Shown in pieces: positions 1 through 9,900 of a stretch of DNA of 64,000 nucleotides. Position numbers and translations under genes: made by a program. Below the pieces are notes generated by a model that searched no databases, had not been told where the DNA came from, and saw nothing but the letters and a program-made list of their open reading frames with translations. Origin of the DNA: Nemertoderma westbladi (lineage: Eukaryota > Xenacoelomorpha > Nemertodermatida > Nemertodermatidae). Every line of letters begins with the position of its first letter. Positions within the stretch are counted from its first letter, which is position 1. The stretch is from positions 18,910-82,909 of the forward strand of contig JAUCBJ010000872.1 in assembly GCA_032718475.1 (NCBI GenBank), given 5' to 3'.

Positions 1-174
1 GGCAACTACAGTCAAAGATACCGACTTTGCGGATGACATCGCCCTGCTCTCTAATACGCTAGCAGATGCACAGCTTCTACTAAATAAAGTGGAGAGGGCT
101 GCTAAGGAGGTTGTATTGCATATAAATGCTACCAAGATCGAATTCATGACCTTTAATGTTAATGGAAACTTGAC
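1..174 (+). mobile_element. LINE-A reverse transcriptase fragment, left part
   Basis: Partial non-LTR retrotransposon open at the left window edge. The plus-strand translation contains the RT catalytic box as TDFADDIALL, followed by a helical segment typical of the RT palm/thumb junction (VERAAKEVVLHINATK). The reading frame is cut near 174 by a LINE-B copy inserted on the opposite strand and resumes at about 1642. A flanking duplication of about 20 bp with two mismatches (155-174 and 1642-1661, sharing ATGGAAACTTGAC) marks the insertion. The family looks RTE-like because better copies at 21200-23345 show an endonuclease followed directly by RT, but the clade call is inference. Confidence 0.8.
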
Positions 175-1641
175 TACTACTACTACTACTAGGATCGGCA
201 TGCTGCATTGCAGCTGCATTTTTAAGAATGCTGTGCCGGCTTGTCAACAAAATTGCACCGCCACAACTCCCTATCACCCATGACATTTGCTAGATCATCC
301 GCATCTTTAAGGCCAGTGTCCTTTAAGATGCGTCTCAAGAAAGTCATGGGCTGTCCACCATGCTTATTCACTCCATGAGGCTGCCAAAGTACAAGATTAT
401 GCACTGGCTGGTCCTCACGGCGAAAGCAATGTCCTGCAAAGCGGAGGCGATTTTGTTCTAGTGTCAAGCTTGGGGGAACCAATGAGACACCTCCAATGTT
501 ATATAGTGTCTGGTTGGAGATGTGTGCATTGTACTTGACACAATGTACCCGGCGTAGCATTCTTGTGAATGTGCCATCCAGAGATTTGGTGTCCTCAGCA
601 GTTAGAGCCCAGCATGGACTCCCGTAGAGGAGTACTGGAACTACTGCTGCTCTAAATAATCGGACCTTAAGTTTCCGATTAATTCTAGGTGACTTCCAAA
701 TCCTGGAAAGCCTATTCAAGGCTGCCCATGCCTTTCCCTTACGTATTCGAAGGTCCTCACCTGACTTCCGGATCCATGATCCCAGGTAACAGAAGTCGTC
801 CACATGCTCAAGCATACCATCCTTTGAGCTTATGCTCATCCGATCAGAGACTTGCTGAGGACTTTCAAAGTTAACTGTCAGAATTTTGGTCTTTCTGGAG
901 TTAATAAAAAGACCAACACTAGAAGCAGCATGTTCTAATGAGCTGAGGAGCCGTTGGACTCCCTCTAATGATTCTGAGAGTACTCCTAAGTCATCAGCAA
1001 AGTCTAGATCAGTTAGGTACTTGGCAGGATTTCCTCGACTTCTGGAGCCAGTAGGTGGAGTTATCATCACCCCATCATTATTATGATGATCTAAGGACAT
1101 GCGTAGAACATAGTCAACCACAATAATGAACAAGAATGGTGCAAGTGTGTCTCCTTGGAGGAAGCCCCATAACACTTCAAATGGTTCTGTGTCACCGTCA
1201 ACAGTAGACACAAATGTTGTCGAACCATCGTATACTGATCTGATTGCTGCAATAATTTCATCAGGAATCCCATATAATGAAAGTATGCTGAACATACGTG
1301 AGCGAGAGACTGAATCAAAGGCCTTGAAGAAGTCAACAAAGATAACAGCCAGATGCCTGTCTTTCTTTTTTGATAACTCTTCAATTATCCTTCTAAGTGC
1401 CAAAATGGGCTCCATGGTCCCACGACCTTTACGGAACCCATTCTGATTTCCACGTAGCAGTCTCTCAATGGGATCCCTGATGCGATTTAATAGAATTCTA
1501 TTGTATAGTTTTGCAGCAATCGAGATCAATGAGATTCCCCGAAAAGAACCATAGAGTGTTAGGTTGCCCTTCTTGGGAACTGGCACCAACTTATTTGTTT
1601 TCATTTCTTGTGGGACTCTTGTTGTACGGTACATGTCTGTT
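175..1641 (-). mobile_element. LINE-B copy 1, 5'-truncated, RT and C-terminus intact
   Basis: Minus-strand LINE with one long open frame (about 222-1640) covering the RT and C-terminal domain. Visible RT motifs in order are FVDFFKAFDSVS (first catalytic Asp), LQGDTLAPFLF, and DLDFADDLGVL (catalytic FADD). A conserved C-terminal region with FAGHCFRRED follows. The element ends in a short noncoding stretch and (TAG)n, read as (CTA)n on the plus strand around 172-192. It is truncated at its 5' end just upstream of the MYRTTRVPQE segment. No start codon of its own is present; the ATG at 1667 lies in the flanking LINE-A sequence. Four other substantial copies in the window encode almost the same protein, so the family was active recently. 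Confidence 0.88.
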
Positions 1642-2268
1642 GATGTTGATGGAAACTTGACAACCATTGATAATAATCAACTAAGGAAGGTCGATGACTT
1701 CCAGTACCTTGGATCATGGATAGAGAGTAGCAAAAGGACATAGAAGTTAGGAAAGCAAAGGCTTGGGTAGCTCTATCAAAAATGGATACCATCTGGAAAT
1801 CAGATCTCTCCAGGCACCTGAAGACTAAATTCTTTCAAGTCACAGAGAAAAGTGTATTTTTATACGGGGGTTAGACCTGGACCCTGACTAAATCACTTGA
1901 ACAACGAATTGATGGTTGCTACACAAGACTACAAAGGGCAGCCCTAAACATCAGCTGGAGACAACACATGACAAACGCCGAGCTTTATGGTACAATACCA
2001 CCTGTATCAACCACCCTCCGTGAACGCAGATTAAGATTCAGTGGGCACTGCTGGCGAAGTATAGTCGAGGTCATACCAGATCTCCTTCTCTGGCAACCAA
2101 CTCATGGAAAGCGTAGTCGTGGACGACCGACCATAACATATATAGATTAACTTGAAAGGGATACTGAACTTGGGAGAAACGAAATTGCGACAACTATGGA
2201 GAATCGGGAAGCCTGGAAGGATCTCATTTCCACTGTCCGAGTTCGCTCGACCCAGTAGTAGTAGTAGA
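1642..2268 (+). pseudogene. LINE-A RT C-terminus, right part
   Basis: Continuation of the LINE-A copy interrupted at 174. It begins in the duplicated target sequence and encodes VDDFQYLGSWIESS, then a C-terminal region with NAELYGTIPPVSTTL and a FSGHCWRS segment that resembles the FAGHCFRR segment of LINE-B. Several stops and frame breaks interrupt it, so it is decayed. The coding region runs straight into the terminal microsatellite: the stop codon is the first TAG of (TAG)n at about 2256-2267, leaving essentially no 3' UTR. Confidence 0.82.
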
Positions 2269-2515
2269 GACATTCTGCTGTTCTAAGATTAGCAAGTGTG
2301 CTAAAAGCTGAAGGCCTAGAATAAAGTATAATGAATTATGAAATTAAAAATGGAATTTGAATAAAATATACCTAGTTTTACATATATAACCGCTCTGAAT
2401 AGTCGATGTAAGCATACAATCAATTTATTATATTGGCTCTGCACACAATATTATTGACCCTTACTAAATAGGATATAAAAATTATTTTAAACATTTCAAT
2501 AAAATGTCAATTTAG
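2269..2515. other. Intronic or intergenic AT-rich sequence
   Basis: About 250 bp between the LINE-A tail and the first decarboxylase exon. It ends in a plausible splice acceptor (AATTTAG at 2509-2515). No other feature is visible. Confidence 0.5.
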
Positions 2516-2726
2516 GCACACTCATCTGTTGAGAAAGCTGCTTACATGTCTCTGGTGAAGCTCACCTTTATTGAAAGCGATGATAAGCTCAGTATGAGAG
2601 GAAGTGGTTTACTTGCAGCCATCGAAGAGGATAAAGAGAACGGTCTCTATCCATTCTTTGTTTGTGCCACTCTGGGCACAACTGGTGCCTGTGCATTCGA
2701 TAATTTACTTGAGATTGGCGATGTTT
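2516..2726 (+). CDS. Aromatic-L-amino-acid decarboxylase-like, internal exon
   Basis: Exon of a group II pyridoxal-phosphate decarboxylase (DOPA/histidine decarboxylase family), which makes amine transmitters from aromatic amino acids or histidine. The frame opens at the splice acceptor and reads [16 protein letters not shown], then [20 protein letters not shown], both strongly conserved in this family. The exon ends before a consensus donor GTGAGT at 2727, splitting a codon after its first base. The downstream exon at 2860 completes that codon as Cys in a family-typical position. No stops occur. Whether the protein prefers DOPA, tryptophan, tyrosine or histidine cannot be decided here. The first Met in frame (2546) is internal, not a start. 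Confidence 0.9.
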
Positions 2727-2859
2727 GTGAGTATAAGAGTATATAAGTTTCATTTATTAACAAATATTGTGTTCATATCTACGTTACCTACATATGACAC
2801 ACTTTTCAATAAGTATCATGCGAAGGTGGGAATAGTATCTGTAAAATCTTATTCACCAG

Positions 2860-3022
2860 GTCGTCAACACAATATTTGGTTGCATGTTGATGCAGCCTAT
2901 GCTGGAACAGCTTTCCTTTGTCCAGAGTATCAGTACCTTCTGCAAGGGGTCCAGCATGTGGATACGTTCGCATTTAACCCAAGTAAATGGATGATGGTCA
3001 ACTTTGACTGCACTGCAATGTG
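2860..3022 (+). CDS. Aromatic-L-amino-acid decarboxylase-like, PLP-lysine exon
   Basis: Second exon of the same decarboxylase, joined across a 133-bp intron (2727-2859, GT-AG). It reads [19 protein letters not shown], whose Asp contacts the PLP ring nitrogen in characterised family members, and [19 protein letters not shown]. The Lys codon at 2985-2987 is the expected Schiff-base lysine; NPSKW is more like histidine decarboxylase and NPHKW more like DOPA decarboxylase. The exon ends inside the Trp codon at a GTAAGT donor (3023). That donor is the first of a tandem array of donor-like units. I could not find the next exon in the window, so this may be a fragment, a pseudogene, or a gene with a very large intron. 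Confidence 0.9.
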
Positions 3023-3823
3023 GTAAGTCCTAACCAATGAGATCATAGAGTGATATAATGCAATTTGTTAAGTCCTAACCAATGAGATCATAGAGTAAGA
3101 TAATGCAATGTGGTAAGTCCTCACCAATGAGATCATAGAGAGATATACTGCAATTTGTTAAGTCCTAACCAATGAGATCATAGAGTAAGATAATGCAATG
3201 TGGTAAGTCCTCACCAATGAGATCATAGAGTGATATAATGCAATGTGTTAAGTCCTAACCAATGAGATCATAGAGTAAGATAATGCAATGTGGTAAGTCC
3301 TCACCAATGAGATCATAGAGTGATATAATGCAATGTGTTAAGTCCTCACCAATGAGATCATAGAGTAAGATAATACAATGTGGTAAGTCCTCACCAATAA
3401 GATCATAGAGTAAGATAATGCAATGTGGTAAGTCCTCACCAATGAGATCATAGAGTAAGATAATGCAATGTGGTAAGTCCTCATCAATGAGATCATAGAG
3501 TAAGATAATGCAATGTGGTAAGTCCTAACCAATGAGATCATGAGTAAGATAATGCAATGTGGTAAGTCCTCATCAATGAGATCATAGAGTAAGATAATGC
3601 AATGTGGTAAGTCCTAACCAATGAGATCATGAGTAAGATAATGCAATGTGGTAAGTCCTCACCAATGAGATCATAGAGTAAGATAATGCAATGTGGTAAG
3701 TCCTCATCAATGAGATCATAGAGTAAGATAATGCAATGAGGTCCTAACCAATGAGATCATGAGTAAGATAATGCAATGTGGTAAGTTCTCACCAATGAGA
3801 TCATAGAGTAATATAAGGCAGTG
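3015..3823. repeat. 45-bp minisatellite spanning a splice donor, about 18 units
   Basis: Tandem 45-bp units begin at the last bases of the decarboxylase exon. Each unit contains GCAATGTGGTAAGTCC or a close variant, so the exon end and GTAAGT donor are repeated down the array. I count about 13 units with GTAAGT, 4 with GTTAAGT and one that lost the site. In the first 370 bp, GTAAGT and GTTAAGT units alternate, giving a 90-bp higher-order period. Because 45 is a multiple of three, repetitive open frames appear on the minus strand; these are not genes. Confidence 0.93.
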
Positions 3824-4154
3824 TATTTACTACTAATTGATTGAACGATAAAGGGACACGTGACTCAGTCTTCCTTGTGGCATCGCATGTAATTTGTTAT
3901 TTACATATTGTGATTTACCAATAATAACAAGATCACAATTGTGAAGAGACTTAGTTTAACTGAAAAATCAACTTTTTCTCACATTTAAATTTTATAGAAA
4001 ATAGTACAAGAATGTATAGCTTTCCCTAACTATTATTACGTTCTATCACATAAATAGTGATAGTTTAGCGCATTGGGCATAGGACGAAGGAGCTATGTTA
4101 AAATTTATTGGGTTCGGGTGGACTGAATTGTTGAATTTCAGCCAATTGAACTTA
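3824..4154. other. Unannotated AT-rich stretch
   Basis: About 330 bp with no recognisable coding, RNA or repeat content. Confidence 0.4.
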
Positions 4155-4412
4155 GTTGTCCGTGAACGCGGATTAAGATTCCGTGGGCACTGCTGGCGAA
4201 GTAAAGACGAGGTCATACCCTATCTACTTTTCTGGCAACCAACTCAAGGAAAGCGTAGTCGTGGACGAACGGCCATAACATATATAGATCAACTTGAAAG
4301 TGATACTGAACTTGGGAGAAACGAAATTGCGACAACTATGGAGAATCGGGAAGCCTGGAAGGATATCATTTACACTGTCCGAGTTCGCTCGACCTGGTAG
4401 TAGTAGGCCTAG
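4155..4412 (+). pseudogene. LINE-A 3' terminal fragment
   Basis: Last 250 bp or so of LINE-A. It encodes the C-terminal FRGHCWRSKDEVIPYLLFWQ segment through VRVRSTW and ends directly in TAGTAGTAG at about 4398. As in the other LINE-A copies, the stop codon is part of the (TAG)n tail. This fragment is severely 5'-truncated, with no RT core. Confidence 0.82.
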
Positions 4413-4483
4413 TAGTATAAAAAACTAAAACGCGTTTACAATAATTTGTACTAGAGCTTTTTAGTAATTTTCAAAACTTTCTT

Positions 4484-4690
4484 GTGTCTGCGATTTCAGC
4501 CTGATCCAATCATTTTTAACTTCGTAAGTATAAAATGAGCCCTTGCATAGCATAATTTTCGGCAGTATGGGCTGCGAGCAACAATATATTTTATTTTGTA
4601 AACTCAACAAAAAAGGAAACACCGGCACTCACCCTATCGTCATTTCATCTTCTCATCTGAGGTTTAACTTGTCGAATAATAATAAAGTAT
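4484..4690. repeat. Left member of a 207-bp direct repeat flanking LINE-B copy 2
   Basis: Nearly identical to 5798-6002, with about four substitutions and one small length difference. It abuts the 5' end of the LINE-B copy exactly, as a target-site duplication would. It contains AATAAAGTAT at its right end and appears to be part of an older LINE 3' UTR. Confidence 0.9.
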
Positions 4691-5797
4691 ACTTTCATTA
4701 TATGGGATTCCTGATGAAATTATTGCAGCAATCAGATCAGTATACGATGGTTCGACAACATTTGTGTCTACTGTTGACGGTGACACAGAACCATTTGAAG
4801 TGTTATGGGGCGTCCTCCAAGGAGACACACTTGCACCATTCTTGTTCATTATTGTGGTTGACTATGTTCTACGCATGTCGTTAGATCATCATAATGATGA
4901 TGGGGTGATGATAATAACTCCACCTACTGGCTCCAGAAGTCGAGGAAATCCTGCCAAGTACCTAACTGATCTAGACTTTGCTGATGACTTAGGAGTACTC
5001 TCAGAATCATTAGAGGGAGCCCAACGGCTCCTCAGCTCATTAGAACATGCTGCTTCTAGTGTTGGTCTTTTTATTAACTCCAGAAAGACCAAAATTCTGA
5101 CAGTTAACTTTGAAAGTCCTCAGCAAGTCTCTGATCGGATGAGCATAAGCTCAAAGGATGGTATGCTTGAGCATGTGGACGACTTCTGTTACCTGGGATC
5201 ATGGATCCGGAAGTCAGGTGAGGACCTTCGAATACGTAAGGGAAAGGCATGGGCAGCCTTGAATAGGCTTTCCAGGATTTGGAAGTCACCTAGAATTAAT
5301 CGGAAACTTAAGGTCCGATTATTTAGAGCAGCAGTAGTTCCAGTACTCCTCTACGGGAGTCCATGCTGGGCTCTAACTGCTGAGGACACCAAATCTCTGG
5401 ATGGCACATTCACAAGAATGCTACGCCGGGTTCATTGTGTCAAGTACAATGCACACATCTCCAACCAGACACTATATAACATTGGAGGTGTCTCATTGGT
5501 TCCCCCAAGCTTGACACTAGAACAAAATCGCCTCCGCTTTGCAGGACATTGCTTTCGCCGTGAGGACCAGCCAGTGCATAATCTTGTACTTTGGCAGCCT
5601 CATGGAGTGAATAAGCATGGTGGACAGCCCATGACTTTCTTGAGACGCATCTTAAAGGACACTGGCCTTAAAGATAAGGATGATCTAGCAAATGTCATGG
5701 GTGATAGGGAGTTGTGGCGGTGCAATTTTGTTGACAAGCCGGCACAGCATTCTTAAAAATGCAGCTGCAATGCAGCATGCCGATCCTAGTAGTAGTA
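4691..5797 (+). mobile_element. LINE-B copy 2, 5'-truncated, RT C-terminal half
   Basis: The plus-strand copy begins within the RT domain (just before YMGFLMKLLQQ in a neighbouring frame). The correct frame reads from about 4764 to a stop at 5754-5756. It includes VLWGVLQGDTLAPFLF, DFADDLGVL and the C-terminal FAGHCFRRED region. The end is CCGATCCTAGTAGTAGTAG, the LINE-B 3' terminus with (TAG)n. The protein is almost identical to copies 1, 4 and 5. A 207-bp repeat flanks it on both sides. Confidence 0.88.
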
Positions 5798-6060
5798 GTG
5801 TCTGCGATTTCAGCCTGATCCAATCATTTTTAACTTTGTAAGTATAAAATGAGCCAGCATAGCATAATTTTCGGCAGTATGGGCTGCGAGCAACAATATA
5901 TTTTATTTTGTAAACTCAACAAAAAAGGAAACACCGGCAATCACACTATCGTCATTTCATCTTCTCATCTGAGGTTTAACTTGTCGAATAATAATAAAGT
6001 ATTCCCGTTGCCCCCGTCCTTGAGTGGGGCTGCAGCATATTACAAAAAAATACATAACTA
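5798..6060 (+). repeat. Right 205-bp repeat plus conserved LINE 3' tail
   Basis: 5798-6002 repeats 4484-4690. The sequence then continues into a tail with AATAAAGTATTCCCGTTGCC, a C-run/G-run pair able to form a short GC hairpin, and an A-run. The same tail design occurs at 52920-52985 and, on the minus strand, at 58856-58915. This marks a LINE 3' end into which LINE-B copy 2 inserted. Confidence 0.7.
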
Positions 6061-6981
6061 AGTACCGGTATAACTATAACTAAGTATTATACATGGTACG
6101 TACGGATATACTTTGACAGATCGCAGTATATCAGTAGTGGGTAAATGGAAATGATGTACGTAGGTGTTGCTTTATTTAATTAAGACATTTTGAGCCATCA
6201 TAAGTAAAACTAGTGTTCCGGATGGACCACTGGCCTCCAGTTCTTGGGTTAGATATCCTTATCTTGAATTGACGTTCGGTGGTTTTACGATAAAGTCTCA
6301 TACAGACAGACGATCTTGAATTAGTATGAGATAACCGATCTCATCGCTTAATATGGGAGTCTGGGAATCCTTGAATATAATAAATTGAGTTTTAGCTACA
6401 AAAAGGGGTACTTTAGGACAGGGGTACCCCAAATCGAGAGGTTAACCATCAGTTATATTTTTGTTTCGGCACGAATGCTTTAAATGGACCAGCCAGGGCC
6501 CGTATCTGCCTTGCATCCTTACATCGGGGGGGGGGGGGGATAAATCGTAGGACTTGGTGCCTTGTGTGTATCCCTCACAAGGTCTCCCCCAACAACTGTC
6601 TCCCCCAGAATCCCCCTGCCTGCCAATCCCGCTGCACCCCACCCACATCCATCCCACCCTGAAGGGGGAGAAAGCCGTAAGTCGCTGGTGTCACAAAGGT
6701 GCTTTTAAGCAAGGTATGACGAAAATAAGAGGTTGAGTATGGCCTTCAACCTGGAAAAATAACCACGAATCACGATATTGAGTGATGCACAATAACATTT
6801 GTTTAATAATACTATTACAGGAATTTTAGAATAATTTGACAAGATATGCCACACCATCACCCACTTCCTAGTAAAATACGAAAAGCAAGATAAAACATTC
6901 TGACTGGAAGAAAAAAAAACGAAAATGAAAAATAAATGAATATCTAGTCTAACTAATCTAGAAATTCTAGTTATTCGAATG
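6061..6981. other. No gene seen; includes poly-G and C-rich tracts
   Basis: Holds a run of 14 G at 6526-6539 and a pyrimidine-rich stretch (about 6580-6660) with repeated CCCCC blocks. Short overlapping open frames on both strands have low-complexity composition and are not supported as genes. Confidence 0.5.
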
Positions 6982-9900
6982 GGATATGTTGTGTGGCCCC
7001 GCGCCCGGCTAGGACTATATATTAAATATACAAAAGTATATACATTGTTAGGGGTAGATGTTGCGTGGCCCCGCGCCCGGGTAGGACTATATATTAAATA
7101 AACAAAAGTATATACATTGTTAGGGGTAGATGTTGCGTGGCCCCGCGCCCGGTAGGACTATATATTAAGTAAACAAAAGTATATACATTGTTAGGGGTAG
7201 ATGTTGCGTGGCCCCGCGCCCGGTAGGACTATATATTAAATAAACAAAAGTATATACATTGTTAGGGGTAGATGTTGCGTGGCCCCGCGCCCGGTAGGAC
7301 TATATATTAAATAAACAAAAGTATATACATTGTTAGGGGTAGATGTAGCGTGGCCCCGCGCCCGGGTAGGACTATATATTAAATAAACAAAAGTATATAC
7401 ATTGTTAGGGGTAGATGTAGCGTGGCCCCGCGCCCGGGTAGGACTATATATTAAATAAACAAAAGTATATACATTGTTAGGGGTAGATGTTGCGTGGCCC
7501 CGCGCCCGGTAGGACTATATATTAAATATACAAAAGTATATACATTGTTAGGGGTAGATGTTGCGTGGCCCCGCGCCCGGGTAGGACTATATATTAAATA
7601 TACAAAAGTATATACATTGTTAGGGGTAGATGTTGCGTGGCCCCGCCCCCGGTAGGACTATATATTAAGTAAACAAAAGTATATACATTGTTAGGGGTAG
7701 ATGTAGCGTGGCCCCGCGCCCGGTAGGACTATATATTAAATATACAAAAGTATATACATTGTTAGGGGTAGATGTTGCGTGGCCCCGCGCCCGGTAGGAC
7801 TATATATTAAGTAAACAAAAGTATATACATTGTTAGGGGTAGATGTAGCGTGGCCCCGCGCCCGGTAGGACTATATATTAAGTAAACAAAAGTATATACA
7901 TTGTTAGGGGTAGATGTAGCGTGGCCCCGCGCCCGGTAGGACTATATATTAAATAATCAAAAGTATATACATTGTTAGGGGTAGATGTTGCGTGGCCCCG
8001 CGCCCGGTAGGACTATATATTAAATATACAAAAGTATATACATTGTTAGGGGTAGATGTTGCGTGGCCCCGCGCCCGGTAGGACTATATATTAAGTAAAC
8101 AAAAGTATATACATTGTTAGGGGTAGATGTAGCGTGGCCCCGCGCCCGGGTAAGACTATATATTAAGTAAACAAAAGTATATACATTGTTAGGGGTAGAT
8201 GTTGCGTGGCCCCGCGCCCGGTAGGACTATATATTAAGTAAACAAAAGTATATACATTGTTAGGGGTAGATGTAGCGTGGCCCCGCGCCCGGTAGGACTA
8301 TATATTAAATAATCAAAAGTATATACATTGTTAGGGGTAGATGTTGCGTGGCCCCGCGCCCGGTAGGACTATATATTAAATATACAAAAGTATATACATT
8401 GTTAGGGGTAGATGTTGCGTGGCCCCGCGCCCGGTAGGACTATATATTAAGTAAACAAAAGTATATACATTGTTAGGGGTAGATGTAGCGTGGCCCCGCG
8501 CCCGGGTAAGACTATATATTAAGTAAACAAAAGTATATACATTGTTAGGGGTAGATGTTGCGTGGCCCCGCGCCCGGTAGGACTATATATTAAGTAAACA
8601 AAAGTATATACATTGTTAGGGGTAGATGTTGCGTGGCCCCGCGCCCGGTAGGACTATATATTAAATATACAAAAGTATATACATTGTTAGGGGTAGATGT
8701 TGCGTGGCCCCGCGCCCGGTAGGACTATATATTAAGTAAACAAAAGTATATACATTGTTAGGGGTAGATGTAGCGTGGCCCCGCGCCCGGTAGGACTATA
8801 TATTAAATAATCAAAAGTATATACATTGTTAGGGGTAGATGTTGCGTGGCCCCGCGCCCGGTAGGACTATATATTAAATATACAAAAGTATATACATTGT
8901 TAGGGGTAGATGTTGCGTGGCCCCGCGCCCGGTAGGACTATATATTAAATATACAAAAGTATATACATTGTTAGGGGTAGATGTTGCGTGGCCCCGCGCC
9001 CGGTAGGACTATATATTAAGTAAACAAAAGTATATACATTGTTAGGGGTAGATGTAGCGTGGCCCCGCGCCCGGTAGGACTATATATTAAATAATCAAAA
9101 GTATATACATTGTTAGGGGTAGATGTTGCGTGGCCCCGCGCCCGGTAGGACTATATATTAAATATACAAAAGTATATACATTGTTAGGGGTAGATGTTGC
9201 GTGGCCCCGCGCCCGGGTAGGACTATATATTAAATAATCAAAAGTATATACATTGTTAGGGGTAGATGTTGCGTGGCCCCGCGCCCGGTAGGACTATATA
9301 TTAAATATACAAAAGTATATACATTGTTAGGGGTAGATGTTGCGTGGCCCCGCGCCCGGGTAGGACTATATATTAAATAATCAAAAGTATATACATTGTT
9401 AGGGGTAGATGTTGCGTGGCCCCGCGCCCGGTAGGACTATATATTAAATAAACAAAAGTATATACATTGTTAGGGGTAGATGTTGCGTGGCCCCGCGCCC
9501 GGGTAGGACTATATATTAAATAATCAAAAGTATATACATTGTTAGGGGTAGATGTTGCGTGGCCCCGCGCCCGGGTAGGACTATATATTAAATAAACAAA
9601 AGTATATACATTGTTAGGGGTAGATGTAGCGTGGCCCCGCGCCCGGTAGGACTATATATTAAATAAACAAAAGTATATACATTGTTAGGGGTAGATGTTG
9701 CGTGGCCCCGCGCCCGGGTAGGACTATATATTAAATAAACAAAAGTATATACATTGTTAGGGGTAGATGTTGCGTGGCCCCGCGCCCGGGTAGGACTATA
9801 TATTAAATAAACAAAAGTATATACATTGTTAGGGGTAGATGTTGCGTGGCCCCGCGCCCGGTAGGACTATATATTAAATATACAAAAGTATATACATTGT

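Noticed and set aside
3338-3541. Open frame with 15-residue repeats on the minus strand
   Set aside because: By-product of the 45-bp minisatellite.
4543-4884. A 113-residue ORF spanning the flanking repeat and LINE-B
   Set aside because: It crosses the insertion boundary and reads LINE-B in the wrong frame.
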